This document shows positions 20,177-32,533 of a stretch of DNA of 64,000 nt, piece after piece (within the stretch, counting starts at the first letter, position 1; each line of letters begins with the position of its first letter). The DNA lies in contig NC_049565.1 in assembly GCF_013368755.1 (NCBI RefSeq), forward strand, positions 2,604,001 to 2,668,000, written 5' to 3'. The position numbers and the translations under genes were made by a program. The notes beneath the pieces were generated by a model, which did no database searches, was not told the origin of the DNA, and saw only the letters and a program-made list of their open reading frames with translations. This DNA is from Talaromyces rugulosus. Its lineage: Eukaryota; Ascomycota; Eurotiomycetes; Eurotiales; Trichocomaceae.

Positions 20177-22084
20177 TTAAAAAGTAGCATAACCCCGACT
20201 CTTATCCTTTTTATTATCCGTCAAAGCCTCCTCCAGATCAGGAATGCTCGTAGCCTCTTCATCTGATAACGACTCGCCATACGCTACCGTGAGATTGTCA
20301 ACATCGATATCGAGCTCATTCCAGATCTGGCTCGCACCAGGAACGGGGAACAGGCGGCACAGGAGGTAGTAAATAGCCGACGAGACGATAAAGCCCGCAA
20401 AGTAGTTGACGTTGTAAATATACTGCGCGCCAATGGGCACTGTGCGTCCGACGGCGCCGGCGAACCCGACAATGTTGACCAGAATCCCCGAGATGTAGGC
20501 GACAAACCCTCGCCAGGAGAAGCCGTAGGTGTAGTAGTACATAGATCGCCTGCGGGCGCTGTACAATTCTTTAATTTGCAGGTTGCCCTTTCGGACCACG
20601 TAGTAGTCGGTGAGGAGGACTGCGGCAATCGACGACAGGAACACCGAGTAGGCAGACAGGTATGTGGTGAAGTTGTTACTTGATGAGAGCAGCTTCCACG
20701 GGCACATGGCCAGGCCGACAATGGCGCACACGTAGCCTCCTCGGCGGATGTTGATGAACCGGGGCATTAGCGCCGTCATGTCTGTACCAGCCGAGACCGA
20801 GTTGGCAGCAATGTTGGTTCCTAGTTGGGCAAGTGCGAACCCCGTCGCAATAATGAAAATGCCGAAGCGTTCTCCAGAGCTGGCACCGACCAAAAACTGA
20901 GACAGGAGCTGCAACGGGTCCCAGATGGCGGTGCCAAAGATGACCTTGGACGAGGACGAAGCGATAATGCCGATAAAAGAGGTAATAGCAAATCCGATGG
21001 GAATTGAAAACAGCTGCGACCACAGCGCGCTTCGGGGGGTCTTTGCGAAACGGGAAAAGTCAGGATCGTTGACAATCAGCGTGGCAAAGTTGGCAATCGA
21101 CGACATGATGCCCTTGATAACTGCCCAGCCGAGGGCGCCGCCTGACAGAGAAGTGGGCTGGTCCACGATCGGACCGATGCCGTTGGCGCGGTGGATGGAC
21201 CAGGCGAAAAAGGCAATCATGGCGATCGGGGTGAAAATTGACTTGACGGTGAAGAGATGGCGGATCTGGTGGACGGGGAACCAGATGGCCGGAAGACTGC
21301 AGAGCCAGAACAGGAAGAAGCTGACAAAGTCTTTGGTTGTGGTGCCAGAACTCGGGATATGGTTGGGGACGTTGGCATAGCTGGGCCAGATGGCAGTGAT
21401 CATGACGGTCACACATTCGCCTGGCTAGTCAGTTTTTCGTTCGTTATACCACATAGTAGGTGTAACTAACCTCCAATCCATCCCTGAACACCATACCAGA
21501 TACACTATATTGTACATCAGCGGCGAGCTCTTAAAAAAAAAAAAAAAAAACGCTAGACAGAACATACAGCCATGGCAGCACGGTTGAAAACAGGCCACAG
21601 GGAGCCCCAGATGCCGAATGAAGCCCTCGCGACCACGGGGAAAGAAATGTGATACTGAGCGCCAATGCGACCGGTGGCACAGATAAAGCACGCGGCAATA
21701 AAGTATCCGATCCAGACACAGATCCAGGCCTGCCACCACGACAGGAGAATCTGGCCGTTACTCCCGACAATCATTGACGAGGCAATCATCCATGTGTTCT
21801 GCAGCAACGTAAATCAGTATGTGTATACGCCACAACTTTGTCAGACGAAGAGCGTACAATGTTGGCGGAATCGGCAATCCAAAAGGCGACAAAGTTCCAC
21901 CATCCCCATTTCCTGCGCTCGGGCTCGACTGGAAGCGATCAGAATATTGCGCAGTGTGGTGGTACCAGTGACAGCTAGCTGGCTCACCTGGGCGCAAGTC
22001 ATGGTTGGTTAACATGAGCTGGGCATTGGTCAGACCGGGCTCGCTGGAGACGGCCAGTTTGTTGACGATATCCGAGACGGCCAT
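20177..22084 (-). CDS. NCS1-family nucleobase/allantoin-type permease (Fur-like)
   Basis: Five exons: 21988-22084, 21858-21928, 21568-21798, 21471-21504 (34 nt) and 20177-21420, giving 558 residues. The joined N-terminus reads MLTNHDLRPVEPERRKWGWW and then NFVAFWIADSANINTWMIAS, the hallmark entry to helix 1 of NCS1 transporters. About 12 hydrophobic helices follow. Helix 2-3 residues (GRIGAQYHISFPVVARASFG) and the NDPDFSRFAK loop are typical. The family carries uracil, allantoin, uric acid, cytosine, purines or thiamine by proton symport at the plasma membrane. The Fur-type (uracil/allantoin) branch is inferred from length and these motifs; the exact substrate is open. Several GATA motifs lie upstream, consistent with nitrogen control. 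Confidence 0.88.
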
Positions 22085-23136
22085 GATGAATAGACGTAGT
22101 CGAGAACCAAAAAAAAAAAAAAAAAAGTCGACTGCAATAGATCAGCTCGCTTCCGGGTCGTAATAAGCTCCTATCGACAGCGCAAGCTTAAACTCCCATG
22201 GACAGCGACAAGCAGCGATACACAAGACAACCCGAAGAAACATGGCGTCCACCCTCGACGAGGGCATGGCACAATGATATATGTGCTGTAGCACGAACAC
22301 ACGCCGCGTGGAGACGCTACACCGGGATGATACCTTCGAGGGCCATCTAGGCTCAAAGGATTGGCGGCCCGCAGCCAGTCACGGCGTTCTCGTTATCTCG
22401 CACATGCTGATAAGAGGTGAATGAATCCGGGGGTTTGCAAAGAGGATTAAAACCGGGGCCCGCTTATCATGACGTCTAGTGCCGGTGATCGCAGGTTGGC
22501 GTCGAATGGGAGGCGGCCAGAAACAGCCGATGACGATGGCATTGCGGTGTTTTTAGTTGCTATATGCCAGGAAATAATAAACAGCTGGTTGGCAGCTCCT
22601 CATCGGCGATGCATACATATCAGGTGGATGAAGCTGAGCCTAAAGGAGAAAAGAAGAGGAAAAGGAGCAGAAGAAGAAGAAGAAGAAGAAGCTAAAGGCT
22701 GAAGCCTTCCCGCCGGTGGGTCCGCTGACCGTATTCTCGCCAATGTGTGTGGCAATAAGTATATATGATATTCAATTAATGCTTTCACATGACTGATGTA
22801 AAGACAATTAATATTACATATACTTATATATAATATATACACATATATGTGTGTGTATATGTGTGTCCGTATATGCAAACGGCTGCCAAGACCTCCACGT
22901 CTCCACCGGCCTAGTGCGTGGGTTTAGCGTGGGTTTAGTGCGCTGCTTATCTCTGGTGCTACTGATAAGGCTGCAGCGCGATAACATTGAACTGACTCGA
23001 TCTGATCGAGTAATTGTTTTTTTATTTATCTACGTGCCTTTCATCCTCCGTGCCTCGTGCCTTTCCATGTGAGATCGACTGGCTAACTTCAAACTTTATT
23101 TTTATTTCTGTGTCAAACTAACTATGCAGTATATTC
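22085..23136. other. Intergenic, promoter of permease gene
   Basis: About 1.05 kb between the permease start and the 3' end of the Urb2-like gene. It holds an A-run near 22109, a GAA-rich run near 22672, TA/TG-rich sequence around 22820-22865 and several GATA motifs. No gene is visible. Confidence 0.6.
22393..22469. promoter_or_regulatory. Cluster of HGATAR motifs upstream of NCS1 permease
   Basis: GTTATCT (22392-22398), TGATAAG (22408-22414) and CTTATCA (22463-22469) are three GATA-factor sites within 80 bases, about 310-385 bases upstream of the permease ATG. A further pair lies at 22946-22952 and 22963-22969. AreA-type nitrogen regulators bind HGATAR, and purine and allantoin permeases are classic targets. 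Binding here is inferred. Confidence 0.5.
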
Positions 23137-26100
23137 TTATCCCTTGTTATTCCACTTGCCAAACTTGACATAATCATCATGCAGCGTCTTGAAAATCGCC
23201 CGCGACGACACGTCCAGACTCGCGTTCAGCGCCCTTTTCGTATCTGTCGACATTGCATCGAGCACGGCATACAGCCCTGGAGCCAGCGCCGCTTTTGTCT
23301 CTGCGCTGATCGGCCCGTCGAGCATGTTGGCTGTGTAGCTTTCGATCACGATCCGCAGATGCTGTCCGGCAATCAGCTTGGCCTTTTTCGTCTGGTCGAC
23401 GAGACCGTCGTGTCCGCCGCCCGGTCGTGATACGGCAGAGACTGTCGGGTCGCAGAGCGAGCTGAGCAGGCGCGAAAACATGACTGCGTGGGGGACGCCC
23501 AGGGCTAATGTCAGTGTGGCGTTGCGTTTGCGTTTCCGGCTTGGGATAAACAGTGCTTGGAGGAGGCATTGCAGCGCCGGCACCAGAACGTGGAATCGTC
23601 CGCCCAGCTGCTGCCGATACAGGCCAAATAGCGTGCCCAGGAGTCGACATAACCGCGTGTATATCGTGCTGGCGAATTCCGCAGATACCTTGCCGGGAAA
23701 CTCTGTCGAGGAGATGTTGGATATCGTTGTCGAAACAGCGGACAAGCACTTGTCAATATTGTACTGCGAAACACCACGCGGGTGTAAACGGAGGATAACG
23801 TCGAGACACTCGGCAGCAAAGGAGAACTGCTCGACGGTCTGACTATCCTGTATGACATTGGTAACAGCCGTACACAGAGACGAGAGGGTTTGTGCTTCTT
23901 CACCGCCTCGCTCGGGGATTTCATCCAGCGTAGAAACAGCCAACCCACCCATCAGGAGTCGACATGGTCCGGTTGGGCCATCGAACCCATGGTCTTGTAG
24001 CTTGCGAATCGTCTGGAGGCGTTCCGCGTTGCTCATAGCCTCGAGTTTGGCCGTAGTGTCTCGTACAAACTGTTCTTGTTCGTCCGCGTACAGCTGCTGC
24101 AAGTCAACAGCCTGCACAAGTCTGGCATCGTCCAGAACGAGACCATCCTCATTTGAAAATTCGACCAGCAGCTGCTGTCTGACGGCTTTGTGTAGAAAAT
24201 GTCCAGAGCGTAAGGATGTTCCTTGGACGATTTTGTAGATTTCCGTCACTCGTTTGCCAGCTTTTCGATTCTCTAGCACCAGATCTTGAAGCTCTTTTAG
24301 CATGTAAAATGTCACCACAAGCGCGATTGCCGCGCGAGTATCCAATTCTTCTTCTTCTTCTTCTTCTTCTTCTTCGTCGTCCTGCAAAAGCTGCTTGCCA
24401 GCGTCAAGGCCATCGAGAACACACTGAAGCAGTTTTTGTCTTTGGTGAGCAATATCTTTCTCCAACTTCGCATCCTGAGCCTCCTCACGACGCTCCCATA
24501 AATTCCGTAACAAAACTGCCGTGAGTACCGGACCCAGAGAGAGCTTTTTATTCTGCTCCTCGACTGCAGACACACCCCGAGACGCGATCTTGCAGTACTT
24601 TTTCAAGAGTTTGGGCAACTCAGCAGGACTGCATTCTTGAAACTCGCGCTGAAAAACACTTTCAGCTAGTGTTCGAAAAGCTTGAAGTGTATAAATATCG
24701 TCGCTTGATCCTTGTAGTGGCAATGCTGAAATAATCCAGTCCTTTGCTGCTGTATCAATGGTTGTGGATTCGCGGCACCATTTACTGACCAGCGATATCG
24801 CGTCTGGAATTGCTTGCGCAGAGCAGAAGTTTCCCTTCATTAGCGATGTCATGGCATCCTTGGCCCCGTTGACCCCATGTAGGCGTACAGGGATCCTGGG
24901 CAAGAAACCAAGAACAAAAAGTCGCTGACCGGAATCACTCTCTAGGTGTCGGAAGAGCACTTGGGCGAGTGCTGAGCAGAGCGGTGCAACATCGAGCAGG
25001 TAGTCATACGAGACAACAACTTCCCACAATTGGTAAACAGATGCACCCTTTGAAGAAGTTTCAGACTCCTTCGTTCGCGAAGCTAAAAGTAAAAAGCAGT
25101 CGACAAATTCTTCCAAAGCCTTGACAGGAACCCGGTGCCATGTACCAGGAAACTCCATCATGCACACAATATAAGCTGCTCCGAGCTGACCCAAAGAGGT
25201 GAGGTCTTCGATACGGCCATTCCAGCGGGACATGTGTTTCTCCTTTGATGCGAGCAATGTTTGGAATAGTTTCGTGATGTTACCGAGTAGAGACTGCACG
25301 ATTTCTTCTCCTTCAGAAGAGCCGTGCTCCAGATCTTTCGTGGCTTGCAGTAAAAACCGACAAGCCTCGAGGGACTCTCGCAAGCTATTAGATTCAGCAT
25401 CTGCAAGTGGTTGTACACTCTGTGTCACCTCTAATGCGCCGCGCTCTAACGTCTGAGCCAAATCATTGGGGCCATTGCGAGAATCCTTCAGAGTAATAGG
25501 AAGCAGTTTCCGTGCCAGCCTCCATAAACGCCATTTCCAGTGTGTTGTGTTCTGCAGCAAAACAGTCTTACTATTTGCCTTTGCCAGAGCTGCCACAAGC
25601 TCGATTTGTAGGCCAGGGATGCCATGGTGGCCCCAGATGTCCGAGGTGATTTCTAACAAGACGATAGAAGCATATGATTCAGGTGAAGTTGCCAATGTTT
25701 CTGTAGTCGAAGCGACAGTATTAATAGCTCCCTGTATTATCGACCCAAGCTGCGACTCGCTCAAAGAAGTCTTCATCACTTCTCGGAATGCGGTGGCTAC
25801 GTCTTCATCTTCCCAGACAGAATATGCGTCTTCAAAGGGCAACGTAGACTCGCGCGAAGCCTCAACCTCACGCAGCTGCCCGTGCCACTGCTGAATGAAA
25901 AAAGGAAGATCTCTCGCGGCAGCAAAAGCACGAAGTAGAGGAATGACTACCCCACTTTTGATCAATTGGTACTGTCCTTGCCCTGTCTGACGGCTCCGGA
26001 TTTGGCTGAGCGTGTGCAGAAGAGCATCGAGCAAGCGTTGCGAGTCTTTGAGCCCCGAATTCGGCAGAAAGATGTCAACTCCAAGTTCCACAAGCAGTGC

Positions 26101-27692
26101 TGTTAGATTCCAGTGCACGTCTTGTGGTTTGTCTTTGCCCTTTAGCAGACTGGTATATGCAGCATGTGTAAGAAACGTGTGCAGCGATAGCTTGATCTTA
26201 CGAGTGCGAACAACGATAAACAGTTGCTCCAACAAGGGTATAAACTCGGACGTGCTGCGGCTGATAGGCTTCGTCATCGAATAAGCCAGCTCAGCGAGTG
26301 CCACAAAGGCGGTTTCCAGCCACGAAGCCTCGCCTGCCTGGCGACGAAATGAGTTTCTCGGCACAGAGCGGGCGATAATGTTAAATAATGTCGGGACAAG
26401 CTCAGCTGGTCGCCAGGTTGGAGCAAATATGCAGACGTTTTTCTCGGACTGAGGCGAAGCTTCGATTCCGCTGCAATCAACGCTTTGACTTGACTTGTCT
26501 TCCAGGAGGGGTTTGAATGTAGCTGTCACCGGTTGGACAGCGCTCCAGTCGGGATCGTCGTCTTTTGAATAGTCAATTCCGGAGCCCCCACGGCTGATAA
26601 AAGCTGATCGTGCTGGAATGACAACATGGAGAGCGATCAGCTTTTCGACAGAGTGCACAATGAACTCTGCGCTCTCAGACATGTCCCCAACGCAAAGTAC
26701 GAGGCGGTAGAGCCTCAAAGCTTCCAGGAAACAATGTTCCGAAAACGAAACCTAAGATAGTAATTAGCTGTCTACCCAATCATGTATTGCGATCTTGCTT
26801 ACATTAACGTCATTCTTTTCATTACCACCAACATTCTGCTTCTTGAAATCCCACAACGTAAATGCAGATGTTGTGACCTTGAGCAAATGTTGTAATTCCG
26901 AAGCATTCTTCTCCCTAGCGAACTTGGCCACTAGACGAGCAGACAGTCTGAGCAATTTGCCGAGTATTGGAGCGATAACCATGGGCTCTGTTCGCAGCGA
27001 CTGCCTCAGATGTATTTGCGATATATCCGCATTATTTTCACGACCCTTGGCCAAAGCCGTGAGGGTATAAAGACTGTCCAAGAAACTGACATAGGCCGCA
27101 ACAACGACTGCAGGCTGGGGCAGATTCTGACTAGCTTCATTCCCTACGTCACTGTCTCTCTTTCTTTTCTTGGGCCGGACAGGTGATCGGTCGAGCGTGG
27201 CGCTGGTTTCAGAGTCCGACGGCGCCGCCGTATCTTGTTGAAGGGACTGGACAACGGCACCGTCCAAGTCTTCAACGATATCCTTCAACAGCTGCGGAAA
27301 TTTGTAATCGGCGAGTACCACCGCAATGGCCTTGCGAGGAAGACGCTGGACGAGGTTCTGTAGCAGAAGAAAAGAGCGCGGGTGAAGTCGGTAGGGCTTG
27401 GTTTTCAGGCGCTTGAGCAGCCATCGCAGCACCCACTGCTCTTTGGGTGCAGGGCGCGTGGGATCCGAGATTTTGTTCAGATGATCAGCAGATCCTGTAA
27501 AAGTGTCGATCGACAAGTCCAGCCGGAGAATATGCGCAGCTTGGTCGAGTTGGGCGTCAGGGCTCGCAGTGCTTTTTTCCAGATTCAAGAGCGCTTCTTG
27601 CGATGGTCCGACAGCCTGGGAACAAAATAAATCAGCCATGGTCAGGATTAATTTTCTCATAATTGTACACTTACATCCTTGATAGGAGCCAT
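23137..27692 (-). CDS. urb2: Urb2/Npa2-family ribosome biogenesis protein
   Basis: Three exons: 27675-27692 (six codons, MAPIKD), 26803-27615 and 23137-26751, giving 1481 residues. The protein is a long helical-repeat type with few motifs. The N-terminal QWVLRWLLKRLKTKPYRLHP and the C-terminal stretch MFSRLLSSLCDPT, then TANMLDGPISAETKAAL and KTLHDDYVKFGKWN, match the Urb2/Npa2 C-terminal domain. Urb2 works in the nucleolus in early 60S (27S pre-rRNA) assembly together with Npa1/Urb1 and helicases. An RPKKRKRD stretch near residue 160 is a possible nuclear localisation signal. A run of Glu is encoded by a GAA repeat at 24346-24375. The tiny first exon was chosen because it gives an in-phase ATG with GTAAGT/CCCAG sites. 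A start in exon 2 (MRKLIL) would read through the intron and is less likely. Confidence 0.85.
24346..24375. repeat. (TTC)10 repeat coding for poly-Glu
   Basis: A pure TTC run on the plus strand encodes ten consecutive Glu in the Urb2-like protein on the minus strand. Confidence 0.9.
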
Positions 27693-28052
27693 GGCCAACG
27701 AGGCGCGCGTGCGATGTCGAGAATTATGTCGAGTCTAGATATATTTTTTGTTGCTCTCGATAAAAAAAAACCCGTCGAATCGCTATCAGTCCGATTAGCA
27801 GGCAGGAAGCTCCACTAACGATCAACCCGATGGACTGCGACCCGCCTAGTTTTTCCGACCGCCCGGCGAGGGAGAGAGCTTGACGCACCTCGCAACCTCC
27901 GCCCGGCCATTCTCCTCCGTTGTTCTCGCCCAGTCTGCCCTTTTTTTTAGCAATTTCCCCACGTGTGTAAGTACCAAGTGAACAAGACGGAGATCCCTTA
28001 TATGATTGTCTTTCTAATTGTGTGATTTGATTGCCCTGCAGATCCCTTCACA
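27693..28052. other. Divergent promoter of urb2 and mic10, with likely 5' UTR intron
   Basis: 360 bases between two divergent starts. A GTAAGT near 27967 and a CTGCAG ending at 28041, just before the mic10 ATG, look like donor and acceptor of a 5' UTR intron of about 75 bases. This is predicted from motifs only. Confidence 0.5.
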
Positions 28053-28544
28053 ATGGCCGAGTCCACCGAGTTGAAGCCCGTTGCGCGCGCCACTAAACCC
28101 GTCAGCGAAGCTCTCCTTAATGAGAAGGTAAGTTAGACGATACCTATTTCTATGCACTTCGAATCGACTTGTCAACAATTGATTCATTCTTTGCGCCCGC
28201 CTTTTCCTGCGTTTGTTTGTTGGTGGTAACGGTAACTAATTGACTACTACTTGCTTTTGCTTACAGTGGGACCACGCCATCTCCTCCCTGATTGTCCGCT
28301 CGTCGGTCGGCCTCGGATTTGGTGTTGTTCTCTCGGTCTTGCTCTTCAAGCGGAGAGCCTGGCCTGCTTGGGTTGGTCTTGGTTTCGGCGCTGGGCGTGC
28401 GTATGAAGAAGCCGACAGTGAGTTCTACCTTATGGCTTAAGTGCTGTTGGAGAAAAAAAGAATGCTAATGCTTTTCTTTCAATAGCTGCCTTCCGACGAG
28501 GCGATAACCCAGTCACGGACGCTCTGCGCCACGCTAGATCGTGA
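28053..28544 (+). CDS. mic10: MICOS complex subunit Mic10
   Basis: Three exons: 28053-28127, 28267-28417 and 28486-28544, giving 94 residues, the usual size. Two hydrophobic segments carry the Gly-rich motifs that drive Mic10 oligomerisation: SVGLGFGVVLSVLLF and WVGLGFGAGRAYEEAD. The short N-terminus is charged, and the C-terminal part FRRGDNPVTDALR is typical. Mic10 sits in the mitochondrial inner membrane and bends it at cristae junctions. Phases agree at both introns (AAG/TGG and A/CT). Confidence 0.93.
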
Positions 28545-29013
28545 GAAATGCAACTTTGTTTTTGAACAACTATTTGAACCAATTCGGTGTCAGATCCACA
28601 GGCCCCGATTAGGAAGGGGGGTATAGAATTATTTCCAAAGGGAAAGGGGATTTCTCACTTTTTAAACCTGTTACGTATCGATAGACCGTTTCCTTTGCAT
28701 GTACAATAACATTTGTACAGGAGACATGGATCAAGTGGAAGAAAGACAAGCAGAAAGGAACTTTTGAAAGCACTTGTTTGGATCTAGATGTCACATTTTA
28801 CCTATTACTCCTATTACCTTTTACTACTCGTCATAAACGCGCTTGTTTCTTTTGTGGACAATATTTTACTAATCATCGAGATAAATCCATTCAATAAAGT
28901 AGGGTATGTTATATTGCGAATTCTATAGTATTTAGGCATCCATTACCAGAGCTCATTCAGGGTATCTTGTTTCGTAAATCATTCATGCACTTTCTATCCT
29001 TCAGAAAAATATT
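28545..29013. other. Convergent 3' region
   Basis: About 470 bases between the ends of mic10 (+) and the copper-fist gene (-). AT-rich, containing both 3' UTRs. No other feature seen. Confidence 0.6.
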
Positions 29014-30669
29014 TCAAACAAATGGCGCCTCAACTATCTGCGGACTCAGTGCCGAGGGCGAATATTGATCGAGGGTGTGAGGTATATTGGTGGTATAGCC
29101 GGTATATTCATTCAATCGCTGTGGCGCAATCTCACGAGTAACGTGTTGCTGCTGCTGCTGCTGATGTTGGTGCTGCTCACTTGGCGAAGGCTGTAGAGCA
29201 ACTCCATTATGGCCATCATGTGTGAGGCATCCGACACAGTTGCAGTCGTTTCCGCACTGGCATGTTCCACTCACGTTTGAACACAAGCTAAGGCCAACGG
29301 AGTACTCAATTTCGTAATACTCGGATGGCTGCATGAATTGGTCTGTCGCAAATGCATTGCCGCCAGAAGACATATTGTTATCAAAGTTTGGTGATGTGAA
29401 CATGGTATTATCGGCAAAGGTCGATGTGTGTGTTGTCCCGTTTGGAGACATGGTTAGCGGCGAGCTATCCGGGCCTATGAATGATGTCGGTTTATTCGGT
29501 ATTGCGTTGTCTTCGTCAATGCTCATCATGAATCCCATTTTTTGTACATGTTGTCTAGTCGTTTCGTTGTATGGATGGCTGGCGCACCCGAGACATTGAC
29601 ATGTCTCTCCGCAAGAACAATCATGATTTTTGTCCACGGCGAACGTAGAGGGTAGATTGAGAGGGGGGTACCCCGCATGGTTGAATGATAGTTGATTCAA
29701 TGAAATAGCGTCAAAACTGTTGCCGATTTGCATATTAGGCATGTAATGCGGTTGAGACACGATGGGAGAGTTTGAGTCAGAATGGCTGACATAGGATGAA
29801 GATGGTTGAGTAAGACCGGTATAGCCTGGGGCTTCAGAGGAGTAATGCCCATTTTGAAGCGAAGAATTCCACAGAAGAGGCTCCATATGAGACGGTGCTG
29901 CCCAGGATGCGTAAGCGGAATCCACTGCCTTTTCTTTTGGTTTTGGAGACTCTTTCGACGAGCAACAGGACCGAGATGGGGCCGGAGCAGCGGGTGCTGG
30001 ATTTTGCGAGCAACATCCACCGGTCTTGGGCACTGCTGTAGAGGCTTCGATATGTGGCTGGGGTGCGTGCTCTGGTACCAACGGCTTTTCTGGGCTGCGC
30101 ATGTCGAAACTAGAGTGTTTCGGCAACGAGGTCACGTTGAAATCGATGTCGGCCTGCTGGGGCTCTATTTTCAATGCCTTGGCAATATTATTTGGGGCGG
30201 CTTGGAGATTGCTCTGCTTCCTTGACGGCTTCTGGATCCTGCCCGGGTTTGATGTAGTTGACGGCGTCCCTGGCGTCGCGGATGCTGAGGATGCTGAGGA
30301 TGCTTCTGCGGAATCGGCAGGAACTTGATACAATGGTCTACACACACAGCTTGATCCTATGACAAGAATTAGTAAAGGAATGCCTCTTTAACAAGGATTC
30401 GATCTGGTTTCGCTTACCCTTGGGAATCCGCACCATGAATGCATACACCCGCTGACAGCTACACGAGCCCTTTGGATGCGGACATTTTGCCAGGGGACGG
30501 CCTGCTTTGGGGACCTTCATCATGAGACGGTCAAAATGCTGACATTTGGAGGAGCGGTGACCGCGAATGCATGGCTCGCTGAAGTGGCAGAGTTGTTAAT
30601 GGCTGCTCCGGGAACAAGGTAGACTGCCACTCACCATGACCATTTTGCTCCTTCTTCGTCGAGGGGCAT
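29014..30669 (-). CDS. macA: Copper-fist transcription factor, Mac1/Cuf1 type
   Basis: Three exons: 30635-30669, 30418-30578 and 29014-30356, giving 512 residues. The copper fist covers residues 1-75: KWSCEPCIRGHRSSKCQHFD, then a KAGRPLAKCPHPKGSCSC variant of the KGRP minor-groove motif, then VRIPKGSSCVCRPLYQVP. Both introns cut the domain, and joining them restores the Cys spacing. Two copies of C-x-C-x3-C-x-C-x2-C-x2-H occur at residues 312-326 and 431-445, as in the regulatory repeats of Mac1/Cuf1. These bind Cu(I) and switch the activator off when copper is plentiful. A further Cys-rich patch lies near residue 180. This argues for a copper-uptake activator rather than an Ace1-like detoxification factor. 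A Gln/His run near the C-terminus comes from a CTG-rich repeat. The symbol is by analogy to Aspergillus. Confidence 0.85.
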
Positions 30670-31295
30670 GATGATTGTTTTGTCTGCCGTGAAAGTTGTG
30701 TATCGGTTAAGCGTCACGCAAATTATGACGAGCGCGGCCGAAGTTTGCCCGAACCGGAGAGACAGAAGAGAGAGAGATGAGATAATTCACAGCGCAGCGA
30801 GAGCAGAGACCATTGGGAGGACCGGGGATACTGCATCCGATCAGCAGGACAGACTGCGACTGCGACTGCGACTGTGAATGGCGGGGTTGGGGAATGATCA
30901 GTCACAAGAAGCAATACGAAAGGCTTCGGGGGCGGCAGAGCGGGAGCCTGAGGCCGCAATTTCCTGAAAAGGACTAGGGTCACCTCGGTGCGCTAGATCT
31001 TTGTAAGCAGTACGTACTTGCAAGTAACTATTGTTTATCTCTTTGTTCTGTCGCAACCCCGGAAATGTCTCTTTTTGGCTTTAACATTATGCATTCTAGT
31101 ATAACAGAAGCTCCTGCATTTTCCTGCAACTTGTATCAATATCAGCGACATGTCTACTGCATCCTGACCAGAGATGTGGCCAAGGACCAATGAGAGCAGC
31201 CGGCTCTTCGTACTTGCCGAGACGCCCATTGGACAGTTCTCCCGGGCGGTGAGAGCTGTCAACCCCGTCATCTCTGTAAACATCCAAGGGACGAA
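30670..31295. other. Divergent promoter region
   Basis: About 625 bases between the copper-fist start (minus) and the metaxin-like start (plus). It includes a short (TGCGAC)n-like repeat near 30853-30875. No gene is evident; open frames on the minus strand here have no recognisable content. Confidence 0.55.
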
Positions 31296-32433
31296 GTGAC
31301 CGACTTTCTTCAAAGCTCTCCAATTTCTGTTCCACTGGCCGCATACGCCTCTCGCCCATTCGATACCCAGGAGCTGGCTCCGCTGCCTATGCCCCCCAAA
31401 AGTGTCGCAGACGGTTCTGCGCCGGCCCAACACGATGCTCAACCGGCTTCCACATCATCGAAACTATTCGCAGTGCCAGCGCCGATAAAAAGCGTCTTTG
31501 ATCGCTTTCCCCTTGTCACATATCAGTCCGAGGATGTGCCTTTAAGTCGAACGGGCCGCTCCGAGCGGAATAGGCTGTTTGTCTTTATCGATCCAGCCGA
31601 TGCTAAGAAGGGGGCGCCGTCGTTCAACCCGCAATGCTTGAAGTGGCAGGTAGGTGGCCAATTGAAAAGATGGGACCCAAATGCTTGGAGATACTGACCT
31701 TCTGCTATAGTCGTATCTCAAATTCGTTGGCATTGACTTTGACCTCGTCTCCTCGAACAACCATGCATCCCCGACGGGCGCTCTTCCCTTTCTTCATCCG
31801 GCTCTCCCAGCTGCAAGTCTGGACCCGATTCCGTCAAATAAAATACAAAAATGGGCTATTGAGCAGGTGCACTGTGAAGAAGAGCAGCAGCTGAATATGC
31901 GCTTTGATGTGTACATGTCGTTACTCGAGCATCGGATACGCACTGCTTGGGTGAGCATATCTTGAGCATCTCTTGAGCAACATTTGTCTCAAGCATCTAT
32001 GTTGTGTATGTGAGGTCGCTAATAGAAATAACAGCTATACCAACTCTACTTGAACGAGCGAAATTTTACAGAAGTCGCGCGAAAACGATACATTGATCCC
32101 TCCACGACAAACTCGGCCGTGCAGACCGCCCTAGCCTTGCAGCTCCAACACGCCGCGCGAGACGAACTGCTCAAACAGTCGGACTTTATCAACGTGAGCG
32201 ATCTCGAAGCCGATGCCGGCGATGCCTTCCAAGCTCTGTCGAATCTTCTGGGCGACGGCGAGTTTTTCTTTGGGCGTGACCAGCCCGGCTTGTTCGACGC
32301 TAGTGTTTTTGCCTATACGCATTTGATCCTGGAAGAAAATTTGAAGTGGAAGTCTAACCCGCTGGCGATTCTCTTGTCGCAACACAAAAACCTGGTGCAG
32401 CATCAACAGAAACTATTTGAAAAGTACTTTTAG
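31296..32433 (+). CDS. Metaxin / SAM-complex protein (Sam35-like)
   Basis: Three exons: 31296-31649, 31711-31950 and 32035-32433, giving 330 residues (299 if the ATG at 31389 is used, which looks closer to relatives). A thioredoxin/GST-N-like part has PSFNPQCLKWQSYLKFVGID and SNNHASPTGALPFLHP. A GST-C-like part has FFFGRDQPGLFDASVFAYTH, which is characteristic of metaxins and Sam35/Sam37. Such proteins sit on the cytosolic face of the mitochondrial outer membrane and help insert beta-barrel proteins through the SAM complex. Whether it is the Sam35 or the Sam37 counterpart is inferred from length and domain order. Confidence 0.82.
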
Positions 32434-32533
32434 GGGGGAATCTGAGATTACGGGTTTATTAACATCGATATAGACATGTATTATATATGTAAAATGCGGT
32501 TAATGGGTTGCAATTTTTTTCTTCTCTCTTCAA

